A stretch of 35,255 nucleotides of DNA from Anaerolineae bacterium (GTDB lineage Bacteria > Pseudomonadota > Alphaproteobacteria > DSM-16000 > Inquilinaceae), in assembly GCA_028285185.1 (NCBI GenBank), contig JANQQD010000169.1, positions 1 to 35,255 of the forward strand, given 5' to 3'. The position numbers and the translations under genes were made by a program. Positions 24,187 to 33,967 of the stretch are shown here, piece by piece; positions within the stretch are counted from its first letter, which is position 1, and every line of letters begins with the position of its first letter. The notes beneath the pieces are model-generated. The model ran no database searches. It was not told the origin of the DNA and saw nothing but the letters and a program-made list of their open reading frames with translations.

Positions 24187-25970
24187 CGCTTGAGGATCCC
24201 CGGCCGCCCCTTGATCTTGGCGACCATCTGCGTGAACGCGTTGATCGAGCCGTAGAGCGCCATGAACCGCTCCAGCACGGCAGCCAACAGGTAGACGCCG
24301 CCGCCGGCAAAGGCCGTGGCATCGAATTCCACCGTCACCTCAAGGCCGCGGCAGAAGGCCGTGACGGCATGTCCGGGCGCCCTGGCGACGGTGCGGCGGT
24401 GCGACACGCCGGCCACCCCGTCGATGATCGCGCGGGTTTCCGGGGAGTCCCGGAAATCATAGAGGCGAAGGACCTCGCGCAGGGCATCGGGGCCCAGCTC
24501 GTCATCCGTCAGTGAGAGGTGGTTCAGCGTGAGGTGCGACAGGATCCGCCAGCGCGCCCGATTGCCCGCCGAGGGGCGCAGCGTGCCGGTCGGTGCCGTC
24601 ACGCAGCGGATCGCGGCAATCGCCGCGGCACCTTCCGTCAGCTTCAGATGCGGATGACCGCCGCCGAACGGCAGCTGGCCCGGCAGGTCGCGGTTGACGC
24701 AGGTCGTTTCGATCGACAGGACCCAGTCGGCCGGTGCCGCCGGGTCGAAGTCCAGATCTACGATCGAGAGATGGACATCGGTGCCGGGGTCGCGCTGCCC
24801 CGATACGCGCCGCGAGGGGTACCAGAAGGCCTGCCGGGCCCGCGTGTCCGCCGCGTGCTTGACGTCGTAGAACGGCAGGAAGGTCCGCTGCTCGCCGCTG
24901 GGCGATGTGGCCCGAACGCTGTCGATGGAATAGACCTCCAGGGCCGCGGGCCGGCGGGCATCCGGCACCACGCGGTATTCGAAGTCGGTCTGCGTGAGCT
25001 CGATCGGCTCGGCACGCTGGCGGAACAGGTTGACCAGGGGCGTACAGCCCAACAGCAGGTTCTCGGGACCGAGATTGCGTTCCAGATCGCTGGACCCGCG
25101 GTCCAGATAGATGAACACCTCCATCCGTTCGCCGGCTTCGATCAGCGTCTTGGCGCTGAGCCCCACCAGGTCGAAGAACAGGAACTTCTCCGGGAAGGTG
25201 AAGAACTCCGTCAGCAGCCGGTAGCCCGGCAGGGACCGTGCCGGATAGGGCAGCATGCCCTCGTCACTCGCGAATCCGACCGGCTGGATGCAGGTGGGGT
25301 CCAGGATCACCGGGTCCGGATCGTTGACGCCGTCGGCCAGCGCCACGGAAACGACATTGCTGAACAGAAGCTCGTAGAGCGGATAGACCTGCTGGGGCTG
25401 GCCGCTGAGGAAGAACCGCAGGCGGTCCGGCGCCAATTGCGTGAAGGTGACGCCGTCTGCAAGACACTTGAGCGTCAGCCGCAGCGAGGCGACGGCCCGG
25501 CTGGCGCGCGGGTTCTGCGGTGCGACCAGCGGCAGCCCGGTCAGCCGCACGGTCTCCAGCCCGATCGGCCACAGGTCGACGGGATAACACGTGCGATAGC
25601 GGCAGGGCTCCCCGGCCACCGGTTCGGTATCCAGCTCCGCCCCCGCCGACAGCGTGAACGACCCATCCATGTCCGGTGCCGGCTGGAACTGCGCGATCGA
25701 CATCGAGGGGATCGGCGCCAGGTAATGGGGATAGAGTGTGCCCAACAGGGCGTCGGTCAGCTCCGGGAAGTCGTCGTCCAGCTTCAGGCGGATGCGGGCG
25801 TTGAGATAGGCGAAGGCCTCGATCAGCCGGGCGACATGCGGGTCGTCCACCGCGTCGGCCGACAGTCTGAGCCGGCCGGCGACCTTGGGGTTGGCCTCCG
25901 CGAACTCGCCTGCCAGCTTCCGCAGATAGACGAGTTCCCGGTTGTAGTAGGGAAGAAGATCGTCAACCAT
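24150..25970 (-). CDS. tssF: T6SS baseplate subunit TssF (ImpG)
   Basis: Large baseplate wedge subunit (606 residues). Family marks: LLPYYNRELVYLRKLAGEFA at the N-terminus, LTDALLGTLYPHYLAPIPSM, the repeated LTLKCLADGVTFTQL strand region, FPEKFLFFDLVGL and the C-terminal GGVYLLAAVLERFMALYGSINAF. TssF2-TssG forms the wedge that docks on the TssK and TssE parts of the baseplate. Its start overlaps tssE by 8 bases and its end overlaps tssG by 37, so expression is coupled. Confidence 0.95.
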   Translation of the reverse strand: MVDDLLPYYNRELVYLRKLAGEFAEANPKVAGRLRLSADAVDDPHVARLIEAFAYLNARIRLKLDDDFPELTDALLGTLYPHYLAPIPSMSIAQFQPAPDMDGSFTLSAGAELDTEPVAGEPCRYRTCYPVDLWPIGLETVRLTGLPLVAPQNPRASRAVASLRLTLKCLADGVTFTQLAPDRLRFFLSGQPQQVYPLYELLFSNVVSVALADGVNDPDPVILDPTCIQPVGFASDEGMLPYPARSLPGYRLLTEFFTFPEKFLFFDLVGLSAKTLIEAGERMEVFIYLDRGSSDLERNLGPENLLLGCTPLVNLFRQRAEPIELTQTDFEYRVVPDARRPAALEVYSIDSVRATSPSGEQRTFLPFYDVKHAADTRARQAFWYPSRRVSGQRDPGTDVHLSIVDLDFDPAAPADWVLSIETTCVNRDLPGQLPFGGGHPHLKLTEGAAAIAAIRCVTAPTGTLRPSAGNRARWRILSHLTLNHLSLTDDELGPDALREVLRLYDFRDSPETRAIIDGVAGVSHRRTVARAPGHAVTAFCRGLEVTVEFDATAFAGGGVYLLAAVLERFMALYGSINAFTQMVAKIKGRPGILKRWPPRAGDQPLL

Positions 25971-26466
25971 CGCGCCGTTCTGACAGGCTGAAGGTATTGG
26001 TCAGCGGTTCAAGCTGGGAATCGAAGACGATCGGCTCCGGTGCCGGTTCCACCCGCATCAGCGCCTCGATGCGGAACCGCATGGTCCGGTCGAGCTGTTC
26101 GTCATTCTCATCATCAATCAAACTGACGCGGACCATGGTGAACCGCGGTTCGAATTCCCGGATCACGCGCTCCACCGCTGAACGGAAATCCTCCCGACGG
26201 CCGGATGCCCCCAGCTCCACGCCCGTGAAATCGGGAATGCCGTAGTTCAGCAGCGACCGGTCCAGCTCGGTCAGGCTTCTCGGCCAGGACCGGCAGCGCT
26301 GGCGGCCGTTCAAGAGATGCTCCAGGTCGCGGCGGACCGACTGGCGCAGTTCGCGCAAAGCCTGGGTGCGCGACAGCGGGGGATCACGCTCCAGCTCCGG
26401 GTCCATGTCGACCAGCCGGTCGAGCAGTGACAGCTGGACGCGCTTGTCCGATTCAGCCTTCGCCAT
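25963..26466 (-). CDS. tssE: T6SS baseplate subunit TssE (ImpF, gp25-like)
   Basis: A 167-residue homologue of phage T4 gp25, which nucleates sheath polymerisation on the baseplate. It has SLLDRLVDMDP, ELRQSVRRDLEHLLNGRQRC, SLLNYGIPDFTGVEL and VIREFEPRFTMVRVSL; the EPR core (EFEPR) is intact. It begins 27 bases after the tagJ stop and overlaps tssF by 8 bases. Confidence 0.93.
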   Translation of the reverse strand: MAKAESDKRVQLSLLDRLVDMDPELERDPPLSRTQALRELRQSVRRDLEHLLNGRQRCRSWPRSLTELDRSLLNYGIPDFTGVELGASGRREDFRSAVERVIREFEPRFTMVRVSLIDDENDEQLDRTMRFRIEALMRVEPAPEPIVFDSQLEPLTNTFSLSERRDG

Positions 26467-26493
26467 TGCGTATCAGCCGACCCGCGCCAGCAC

Positions 26494-27300
26494 TCAGTCC
26501 TCCCCCTCGCGCGCGAACACGACATCACCGAGTTGGGTGATGGGCACACTGGTATCGCCGATCAGGAAGCAGCGCTGACCGATACCGCGGACCGGGGCGT
26601 CCTCGCCGCCGACCCAGTCGGAGATGCGGCCGAGGCGGGTGCGGTCGTCGATCTCGCCGAACGGCGGATAGATGGTCGGCAGGTAGACCTCGCCTTCGGG
26701 GCCCTCCTCCACCTCCATATGGACACGGCGCCACAGCAGGTCGCGGGGGCGCGCCGGCGGCCGGGTGTCGATGGTCAGGACCCGTTCGGTCGGGATCCAA
26801 TAGTACTTTCCGGTGCTGGTCAGCACCTCGAAGACGCCTGCGGTCAGGTCATCGATGTCCCGCATGTCGTCGAAGGGCTGGCCGCCATTGGTACCGGCGA
26901 CCGTTGGCCTTGCCTCTTCCGCCTGGCCAACCAGATCCAGCGCCTCAGCCCCCCTGCCGTCGCGCAGGGCGATCGACGCTTCCATCAACAGCCGCATGGC
27001 GGGCGTCGGATCGCCCAGGAACTCCGGCACGCGGCCTTCGGAAAAGTACTGCTGGCGCGCCTGCTCCGCACGGATCAGCTGGCGGAAAAGCGCAAGGCCG
27101 GCGGCCGCGTCGGGCGCCTGGTCGACGATCACGTCCAGCTGCTTGTCGGCGCGTTCAAGATCGCCGGCGAAACTCAGCAGCTCGGCCAGGAAACCGCGCT
27201 TGTTCACATCGTTGGGGTGCGACCGGACCTCGCCGATCGTCACCTGGATGGCCGCCGCCAGATCGCCGCTGGCGTACAACTCTGCGCCTGTCGCCGTCAT
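26494..27300 (-). CDS. tagJ: T6SS accessory protein TagJ (ImpE)
   Basis: ImpE/TagJ family, 268 residues. Residues about 1-150 form a TPR-like helical region (YASGDLAAAIQVTIGEVRSHP, RGFLAELLSFAGDLERADKQL), and the C-terminal half has RPRDLLWRRVHMEVEEGPEGEVYLPTIYPPF, typical of the family. TagJ binds the sheath subunit TssB and is thought to tune sheath recycling by ClpV. A good GGGGGAGACGAGAGG lies before the ATG. It sits between the TssC paralogue and tssE, as in the Rhizobium imp order. Confidence 0.92.
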   Translation of the reverse strand: MTATGAELYASGDLAAAIQVTIGEVRSHPNDVNKRGFLAELLSFAGDLERADKQLDVIVDQAPDAAAGLALFRQLIRAEQARQQYFSEGRVPEFLGDPTPAMRLLMEASIALRDGRGAEALDLVGQAEEARPTVAGTNGGQPFDDMRDIDDLTAGVFEVLTSTGKYYWIPTERVLTIDTRPPARPRDLLWRRVHMEVEEGPEGEVYLPTIYPPFGEIDDRTRLGRISDWVGGEDAPVRGIGQRCFLIGDTSVPITQLGDVVFAREGED

Positions 27301-27342
27301 CCTCTCGTCTCCCCCTGTTCGTGCGTCCGGGTCTTGTGCGGG

Positions 27343-28881
27343 TCAGCCGGTGGTGGCTGGCAATTCCGTGACCAGTCTAAAGCTCGAGATGATCTGGTCG
27401 AGCTGGAAATGAGGACGCAGATGCACCGTGGCCGTATAGCTGCCGGGCGCACCCGGGCGCTCCGTGACCTGCACCTGGGCTTCGCGCAGCGGATAGCGCG
27501 CCTTCATTTCCGGCCCGGCCTCGTCGCTGCCGAGCAGGTAGTTCTGCAGCCAGCGGCGGATCGCCGTCTGGCATTCCTCCGGGCTCTTATAGGTGCCCAC
27601 CCAGTCGCGCGCGATCACCTTGACGTAGTGGGCAAAGCGGGCGACGCACAGCATGTACTGGATCATTGAGGACAGGCGGGCATTCGCCGTGGCCGCCCGG
27701 TCGTTGTACGCCTTCGGGATCTGGATCGACTGGTTGCTGTAGAAGGCCGAAAAGACCGTGTCCTTACAATTCATGAGCGGGATGAAGCCATACTCGCTCA
27801 AGATCTTTTCCTGCGTTTCCGATACGGAGACTTCGATCGAGTACTTCACCGCAGCACCCAGCCGATCTGTATCGAAGCAGTGCACCGGCAGGTCCATGAC
27901 CAGACCGCCGCTGATGCTGTCGCGCGCGGCACCGCGGATATCGGCGAACCAGCCGTATTCGTGGAAGGCGCGAACGACCACGGCACCGAACGCATAGACC
28001 GCATTGCCCCAAAGATATCCGGTGGCGTCGATATCGCTGACGTCTTCCTGGAAGCAGAAGCCGTCCACACGGCCGCGATCCTGGCCATAGGGCAGCCGCA
28101 TCAACACCTGCGGCAGCACTATGCCCAGGAAGCGGGCGTCTTCCGTCTTCTGCAGGCTGCGCCACCGTTCGTATTCAGGGCCGCGAAGCGTGCGCTCGAT
28201 GTCGATCGGTAGCCCGAGCTCCGCGAAGGAGTCGAGGCCGAGCATGCCGGCCGTCGCACCGATGATGAACGGACAGAAGGCCGCCGCGGCCACGGCCGAA
28301 AGCGCCTTCAACGCGGCCACATCGTCCGTCGGGTTACCGGCAGACCGTTTATGCTGAATCTGGAAATCGGCGAGCATGATGCCGTAGGGCTCACCGCCCG
28401 GCATGCCGAATTCCTGATTGTAGACGAGATCGAACAGCGCGCTCTGGTCGAACTCGATCGCGCGCTCAAGGTCGCGGCAGATCTCCGCCCACCGCACACT
28501 CAGAATTTCGACTTTGACGCCCTTGTCGGGATCCGACTGCTCGACGAGGTAGGCGAGCCCTCGCCATGTCGCCTCCAGCGCCTGCAGGCGCGGGTGGTGG
28601 AGGATGGCATTGACCTGATCGTTCAGCAGACGGTCGATCAGCGCGATGTCGCGGTCTATGGCGGCCAGCAGCGCTTCGCGATCGAGCCGCTGGCGCCAGT
28701 CGAGACGGCCGTCGAACCACACGGCCAACTTTTCGGCCGGCGTTGTGGCCGCCAACAGCCGTTCGATCACGCCGTGGGCGGGACCGCCCCGTAACCCCCG
28801 AGGAGCGACAGGCCGACGGAGAGAGCGTCCGGCACCCGTATCCGGAAGCCCCGCCTCCCCGTCAACCGTATCGATCGTCAT
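27343..28881 (-). CDS. Second TssC-like sheath protein (ImpD)
   Basis: A 512-residue paralogue of the large sheath subunit. It shares with the preceding tssC the blocks LLNDQVNAILHHPRLQALEATWRGL, AIEFDQSALFDLVYNQEFG, GGEPYGIMLADF, RFLGIVLPQVLMRLPYG, YLWGNAVYAFGAVVVRAF and ARFAHYVKVIARDWVG. It differs in an Arg/Pro-rich N-terminus (SLRRPVAPRGLRGG) and a longer distance to the shared core. This position, after tssC and before tagJ, is that of ImpD. Whether it enters the sheath, caps it or replaces TssC in some state is not established here. It is 28 bases after the tssC stop. Confidence 0.9.
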   Translation of the reverse strand: MTIDTVDGEAGLPDTGAGRSLRRPVAPRGLRGGPAHGVIERLLAATTPAEKLAVWFDGRLDWRQRLDREALLAAIDRDIALIDRLLNDQVNAILHHPRLQALEATWRGLAYLVEQSDPDKGVKVEILSVRWAEICRDLERAIEFDQSALFDLVYNQEFGMPGGEPYGIMLADFQIQHKRSAGNPTDDVAALKALSAVAAAAFCPFIIGATAGMLGLDSFAELGLPIDIERTLRGPEYERWRSLQKTEDARFLGIVLPQVLMRLPYGQDRGRVDGFCFQEDVSDIDATGYLWGNAVYAFGAVVVRAFHEYGWFADIRGAARDSISGGLVMDLPVHCFDTDRLGAAVKYSIEVSVSETQEKILSEYGFIPLMNCKDTVFSAFYSNQSIQIPKAYNDRAATANARLSSMIQYMLCVARFAHYVKVIARDWVGTYKSPEECQTAIRRWLQNYLLGSDEAGPEMKARYPLREAQVQVTERPGAPGSYTATVHLRPHFQLDQIISSFRLVTELPATTG

Positions 28882-28909
28882 GGGCGAAGATGATCATCAG
28901 AGCGTGTGC

Positions 28910-30403
28910 TCAGACGCCCTGCGGAATCCTCGCAACCATGCGCATGGAGGTCGTCAGTTCCTCGAACTGCAGCCAGGGCCGCATCCACGCCACCGCATTG
29001 TAGGATCCGGGGGCGCCCGGGACCTCTTTGACCTGCACCTTCGCTTCCGCAAGCGGATAGCGGGCCTTGATCTCCTGCCCCGCGTTCGGATTGGCGTTGA
29101 TGTAGTTCTTGATCCACCGGTTCAGCCAGGCTTCGCAGTCCGTGACTTCCATGAACGAGCCGATCTTGTCGCGCGCCATGACCTTCAGGTAATGGGCAAA
29201 CCGCGATGTCGCCATGATGTACGGCAGGCGGGCCGAGATGGCGGCGTTGGCCGTTGCCTCGGGCCGGTCGTACTTCTTCGGCTTCTGCGTCGACTGGGCG
29301 CCGAAGAAGACGGCGTAGTCGGTGTTCTTGTAATGACAGAGCGGCAGGAAACCGAGCTTCGACAGCTCTGCCTCACGCCGATCGGTGATGCCGATCTCCG
29401 TCGGGCATTTGCTGTCGGTGTCGCCGTCATCGCTGGTGAACACATGCGTCGGCAGGTTGTCGACCTTACCGCCGCCTTCCGCACCGCGGATCGCCGTGCA
29501 CCAGCCGTATTTGGCGAACGCGTCCGTCAGCTTGGTGCCCATGACATAGGCGGAGTTCATCCAGCAGTATTCTTGGTGGTCCATGCCCTTGGCCACGCCG
29601 CGCTCGTCGAAGCGACCTTCTTCGTAGTCGAACTCCTCAACCAGCTTGGTTTCCTGTCCATAGGGCAGGCGCGCCAGCACGCGCGGCATGGTCAGCGTGA
29701 CGAACCGCGAATCCTCGCTGTCCCGGAAGCTGCGCCACTTGGCGTATTCCATGGACTCGAAGATCTTCTCCATGTCGCGCGGCTTCGACAGCTCGGTCAT
29801 GCTCTCGAACCCGAACATCTTCGGGCTGGCCGCCGATATGAAGGGCGCGAAAGCCGCCGCCGCCACATTCGAGACGTTGGTCAGCAGTTCGACATCTTCG
29901 GGGTGGTTTGTGAACTCGTAATCACCGATCAGCGCACCATAGGGTTCGCCGCCGGGCGTGCCGAACTCGTTTTCGTAGATCTTCTTGAACAGCTGGCTCT
30001 GGTCGAACTCGACCGCCTTGCTCAAATCCTTGTAGAGTTCGCGCTTGCCGACGTTCAGGCAGCGAATCTTGAGCGTCGAGCTGGTCTCCGTGTTCATCAC
30101 CAGGTGATGCATTCCGCGCCAGGAGCCTTCCAGCTGCTGGAACTTCGGGTGGTGCATCACGGCGTTGAGCTGCTTGGAGATCTTCGCGTCGATCGCGGCG
30201 ATCGCCTTCTGGAAGGTCTGCGCCAGGTTCTTGTCGAAGGTGACGGTCCCAGACAGCGCCTCTTCCGTCAGCGTCTTCAACAGCGCCTGGGCACGGTCCG
30301 GCTCGGTCTGCTTGGTGGCGGTGATCGCCTGGTCCAACAGACTGACGGCTGCTTCCTCGGTGGCGGCAGCCCCTTGGGCTTGTTCTTCAGCGCTCGACAT
30401 CAC
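28910..30403 (-). CDS. tssC: T6SS contractile sheath large subunit TssC (ImpC)
   Basis: With TssB builds the contractile sheath around the Hcp tube. The 497 residues include [96 protein letters not shown] and the C-terminal [28 protein letters not shown], all canonical. ATG at 30403 overlaps the tssB stop by 4 bases (ATGA), the usual coupling for equal amounts of the two subunits. Confidence 0.97.
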   Translation of the reverse strand: MMSSAEEQAQGAAATEEAAVSLLDQAITATKQTEPDRAQALLKTLTEEALSGTVTFDKNLAQTFQKAIAAIDAKISKQLNAVMHHPKFQQLEGSWRGMHHLVMNTETSSTLKIRCLNVGKRELYKDLSKAVEFDQSQLFKKIYENEFGTPGGEPYGALIGDYEFTNHPEDVELLTNVSNVAAAAFAPFISAASPKMFGFESMTELSKPRDMEKIFESMEYAKWRSFRDSEDSRFVTLTMPRVLARLPYGQETKLVEEFDYEEGRFDERGVAKGMDHQEYCWMNSAYVMGTKLTDAFAKYGWCTAIRGAEGGGKVDNLPTHVFTSDDGDTDSKCPTEIGITDRREAELSKLGFLPLCHYKNTDYAVFFGAQSTQKPKKYDRPEATANAAISARLPYIMATSRFAHYLKVMARDKIGSFMEVTDCEAWLNRWIKNYINANPNAGQEIKARYPLAEAKVQVKEVPGAPGSYNAVAWMRPWLQFEELTTSMRMVARIPQGV

Positions 30404-30918
30404 TCGGCATCCTTCTTCGGCTCGGCCTCAACACCGAGGGACGACGACAGATCCTTCAGATCGTCCTCGCTCTGCAGAACCTTCTCCAGAAGACCCTCGA
30501 GTTCTTCGGACCGGTCGACCTTGCTCATGAGGTCGCGCAGCTCGTTGCGGGTCTCCATCAACTTGCGCAGAGGATCCACCTGCTCCACCACCCGGGCAGG
30601 TTCGAAGTCGTCCATGCTGTTGAATTTGAGGTCGACGGCCATCTCACTGCCGTCGTCGGCCAAGGTATTCTCGACTTTCATGTTCAGACCCGGCGTCATA
30701 CGGGCCATGACATCATTGAAGTTGTCGCGGTCGATCTGAATGAACTTGCGATCGCGCATCGGCTTCAAAGGTTGCGTCGGGTCGCCGGAGAAGTCTCCCA
30801 AGACCCCGACGACAAAAGGCAACTCGCGTTCCACCACCGCGCCCTCGGTCTCGACCTCGTAGGTGATGTGGACGCGAGGTTTGCGGACCCGGCTTAGTTT
30901 GTCGTGGATACTTGCCAT
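30400..30918 (-). CDS. tssB: T6SS contractile sheath small subunit TssB (ImpB)
   Basis: 172 residues. The N-terminal [23 protein letters not shown] and [14 protein letters not shown] are diagnostic, as are [23 protein letters not shown] and the C-terminal helical [22 protein letters not shown]. Its C-terminal helix carries the ClpV contact in known sheaths. It is separated from the tssA stop by 135 bases, enough for an internal promoter or hairpin, and is coupled to tssC. Confidence 0.97.
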   Translation of the reverse strand: MASIHDKLSRVRKPRVHITYEVETEGAVVERELPFVVGVLGDFSGDPTQPLKPMRDRKFIQIDRDNFNDVMARMTPGLNMKVENTLADDGSEMAVDLKFNSMDDFEPARVVEQVDPLRKLMETRNELRDLMSKVDRSEELEGLLEKVLQSEDDLKDLSSSLGVEAEPKKDAE

Positions 30919-31053
30919 TGCGTCGTCTCCCGATCCTCACGGTTTCCCGACAATGGCCCGGAAGCCTTCGAGGTGCAAGCATTTCACCGCCGCATGCACG
31001 AAGTTTCACGAAGATTTGCCGCACCTCTGTCGGCGGTAATCGGGGCGTACTCG

Positions 31054-32184
31054 CTACTCCTCCTCAGCCGGTGGACGGATGCCGGACGCCAGCAGAAAAC
31101 GCTGCCTGGCATCGCCATCGGGCACCAGTTCCGCCAACAGTTCCTGCAACGTCATGCGCCCGCGCCGGACCGTTTCCTCAAGCGTGTAGGCGATCGGCGA
31201 GTGCGGCTCGTTCTTGCGGAAGAACTCCGCGATCTTCAGCAGTTGGCGGAACGCATCCTCACGCGTGACAAGGTCGCCGACGGCCCCGCGTACGACTGTA
31301 CCCGCCGCTCCGCCGGCGTCCGTCTCACCGGTTGCAGCGGCCGCCTCCTCCTCCGGTGCGTCTTCGGCCTGGGGTACGGCCATGGCCAGCTTGTCGCGGC
31401 CAATGAACTTGACCAGCTCCAGCACCGTGTCGAGCTCGCTGCGGATGTTGGAGTATGGCGGCGACATGTCTCCGCAGCGTTCGTAGAACGCGTCGTTCAT
31501 CTTGCTGAAGGCTTCGGCCGCTTGTTCCAAATCTGCGACCGTCTCCACGAAGAACTCCGTAGGTGTATCGCGAACGCTGTCCAGGATGCCGTCGACGGTA
31601 GGCGCGCCGTCCTCGATGCGCTTCTGGCGCCGCTCCTCATCCACTATCTGGGCGACATCGCTGGCGATCTTGTAGTGCCAGGCAGCGAAGGAGCCGTTCG
31701 ATCCGTCCGTCAGCGGCACCTTGCGGATGGGCTGGATCAGCGTGCCTTCCGCCCCCTCGCCGTTGAGGCCGGTGATCGGGGCGACCTTGGTCTCCAGACC
31801 GTCTTCATCCTCCAGCGGATAGAGATTGTCCCAGAATCCCTCGACCAATCCGGTGATCAAGCGGAACCCGTCGCGCAGGCCCGCGAAGCCGCCGGCGCGG
31901 ACAAGCGCCTCGGTCAGCCAGCCAGCCACTTCCAGATCTTTGGTCTGTTCGCTAATAACCTGCGGAGCAAGGTCGATGATCGTACCCCACTCCTCAGCCA
32001 TACCGGCGCTCTCTTCCTCGCTGGTGACACTGCGTTCGGCGGCCCGGGCCGCCGACCGTGCGTCTTTCAGCTTGTAGTAGACGGAGGTGGGCGAGGAATC
32101 CTCACGGATATCCGGGCCCGCCGGGTTGTCCCCGTCGATCGGTGAAAGGAGCGTCTCGAAGTCGAGAATGTCGGGTGTGGCCAT
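31054..32184 (-). CDS. tssA: T6SS assembly protein TssA (ImpA)
   Basis: 376 residues starting MATPDILDFETLLSPIDGD. The ImpA_N domain lies at about residues 8-130 (PAGPDIREDSSPTSVYYKLKDARSAARAAERS, SEQTKDLEVAGWLTEALVRAGGFAGL, FWDNLYPLEDEDGLETKVAPI). The C-terminal part ends with VTREDAFRQLLKIAEFFRKNEPHSPIAYTLEE. An acidic/Ala-rich linker (EDAPEEEAAAATGE) separates them. TssA primes baseplate and sheath assembly. The ATG at 32184 is chosen by homology; the frame stays open to 32673, and no good ribosome binding site is visible. It is first in the T6SS operon and divergent from the methyltransferase-like gene. Confidence 0.93.
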   Translation of the reverse strand: MATPDILDFETLLSPIDGDNPAGPDIREDSSPTSVYYKLKDARSAARAAERSVTSEEESAGMAEEWGTIIDLAPQVISEQTKDLEVAGWLTEALVRAGGFAGLRDGFRLITGLVEGFWDNLYPLEDEDGLETKVAPITGLNGEGAEGTLIQPIRKVPLTDGSNGSFAAWHYKIASDVAQIVDEERRQKRIEDGAPTVDGILDSVRDTPTEFFVETVADLEQAAEAFSKMNDAFYERCGDMSPPYSNIRSELDTVLELVKFIGRDKLAMAVPQAEDAPEEEAAAATGETDAGGAAGTVVRGAVGDLVTREDAFRQLLKIAEFFRKNEPHSPIAYTLEETVRRGRMTLQELLAELVPDGDARQRFLLASGIRPPAEEE

Positions 32185-32359
32185 GTGCGGAGGTCTTATG
32201 ACTGTTGATGACGGTTGCAGATGCGTGCCGGAGCTCCGCTGCCCGGTGAGTCCCCTTCTCGGCGCGCGTGCGGTATGAATCGTAGCACAGCGCCCGGCGG
32301 CAAACGACCCGCGATGGCAGCAGCCGAGCAATGACGTCCAAGGAGGCCGTGCGCTGACG

Positions 32360-33868
32360 ATGGCAGGCGGTGAAATGGCAGAGCGCCGGGCGAAGGCACT
32401 CGAGCCCCTGTTTCCGGGCACGGCGCTGCTGTCCCAACTGGCGCCTGCGCATTTGTCCCTGGCCGCGCGACTCTGCGGTGTCATCCCGCCCCGTACCGGC
32501 AAGCCCCTGCGGTATCTTCTGATCGGCGTGGAAGACGCCCGCATTCCCGCCCTGCTGGCGGCATCGCACCCGAATCTCCGCTTGGTGGCGGTCGATGCGG
32601 ATCGAGACCGCCTGTCAGGGGCCGACAGGTTGCTGAGCGAGCTTAGGCTCGACAATGTCAGACTGGACCGCATCGATCTGGGGACAGCGGACGGCCATGT
32701 TCTGCCTGACGCCCCATTCGATATGGTGGCGATGCCTGCACTCTATGCCCGGCTCGATACCGGGGATCGGCGCCGGGTGAGCGGCCTGCTGCGCCGTGCG
32801 CTCGCCCCCGGCGGCCTGGTGCAGATCGGCTATCCGGCCATGCCCGCGTCCGGGGGGCTGATGGCGGCACAACACTTGATCCGCATGGCTGCCCGGGGCG
32901 ACGAAGACTGGGAGGATCGACTTGGCCCTGCCATGGAGCTGATACAAAGGCTGGCGCGCGCACGCGCACCGGCTTTGGCGGGCAATCTATGGCTCGGGGC
33001 GACACTACAGGCTTGGCGTGCCGGCCGCGCCGATGCGGTCACGGAGACATGGCTGGGCCGGCCATGGCACGCGCTCTTTCACTGGGATGTCGCGCGGGAG
33101 TTGGAAGGCGCGAAGCTGGTCTATGCCGGCTCGACCCTCGGCACGCCGGCCCCGCTTCCCGACGCCCTGGCAGAAGTCACGCGGAGCGCGGGCGGCGGAG
33201 CGACCGACGAGACACTGGCCGACTATCTCCGCGGTGCGCTGCTGCGCAGCGATCTCTACATCCACGGGTCGCGCCCGGCAGCGCCGGAGGGATTGCGGGC
33301 AGAAGCCGAACGTGTGCCGCTGGCGCAGGCACAGCCCCCGAAGGAAGCCCTGATGAGACTGGCGCGCCGTCTCGGCAGCCAGCAGGCGGCAGCCGACCTG
33401 CAGCCGCTGCTGGCAGCGCTCGCGGCCGTGCCGAGACCGGCAGAGGCGCTTGTGTCCCTGCAGCCCCCGGGCCCGCAACGCCTATCGGCCGAACGCCTGG
33501 TCCGACTGCTGGTGTCCACGGGCGTGGCCCAGCCCATTCCGCCCGGCGACCGACGGTCGGCAGCGGTGGCGGCGACCCGCGCCAATGCCGCCGCCGCCCA
33601 TGCCGCGGTGGCCGAGGATGCGTCTGCCCGCGGGCTGTTGATATCGGGCAAGACTGGGGCTCTCGGAACGGTCGACCCCATCCAGCATCTGACCTATCTG
33701 GCTTTGGCGACCGGCAGTGCCCCGTTCGTCGACGCGACACTTCCTTTCGTCGAACGGCGTCTCTACCGGCTGACCGCGACCAGCCCCGATCCGGACGGGC
33801 TGCGTGCGCACATCGCCACGGTGCTGCAGAACCAGTTGCCGGTCTGGCGCCGCCTCGACATGGTCTGA
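32360..33868 (+). CDS. Methyltransferase-like protein with a regulatory-type C-terminal half
   Basis: 502 residues. Residues about 45-170 look like a class I SAM methyltransferase: YLLIGVEDARIPALLAASHP (strand 1 and loop, but without a clean GxGxG), LRLVAVDADRDRLSGAD (acidic end of strand 2), DMVAMPALYARLD (strand 4) and LLRRALAPGGLVQIGYPAM (strand 5). The remainder, with LADYLRGALLRSDLYIHG and a C-terminal TLPFVERRLYRLTATSPD, resembles the methyltransferase regulatory domain proteins by layout only. AGGAGG lies at 32341-32346, before the ATG at 32360. It is divergent from tssA with 175 bases between them and may share regulation with it. Activity is uncertain because the SAM loop is atypical. 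Confidence 0.65.
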   Translation: MAGGEMAERRAKALEPLFPGTALLSQLAPAHLSLAARLCGVIPPRTGKPLRYLLIGVEDARIPALLAASHPNLRLVAVDADRDRLSGADRLLSELRLDNVRLDRIDLGTADGHVLPDAPFDMVAMPALYARLDTGDRRRVSGLLRRALAPGGLVQIGYPAMPASGGLMAAQHLIRMAARGDEDWEDRLGPAMELIQRLARARAPALAGNLWLGATLQAWRAGRADAVTETWLGRPWHALFHWDVARELEGAKLVYAGSTLGTPAPLPDALAEVTRSAGGGATDETLADYLRGALLRSDLYIHGSRPAAPEGLRAEAERVPLAQAQPPKEALMRLARRLGSQQAAADLQPLLAALAAVPRPAEALVSLQPPGPQRLSAERLVRLLVSTGVAQPIPPGDRRSAAVAATRANAAAAHAAVAEDASARGLLISGKTGALGTVDPIQHLTYLALATGSAPFVDATLPFVERRLYRLTATSPDPDGLRAHIATVLQNQLPVWRRLDMV

Positions 33869-33967
33869 GCGGCAGCAGGACGCGGTCTCGTGGTCAAGCA
33901 GCCCATGGCCCCGGCCGCTGCGTCGCGCTAGAACTGGGAACTCTGTGTTCACACCAGCCCTTCGGTC

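Noticed and set aside
24519..25991. 490-codon open frame antisense to tssF
   Set aside because: Shadow of a canonical tssF; Arg/Gln-rich with no recognisable fold.
28646..30739. 697-codon open frame antisense to tssC and its paralogue
   Set aside because: Mirrors two unmistakable sheath genes; biased His/Arg/Leu/Val composition with no domain motifs.
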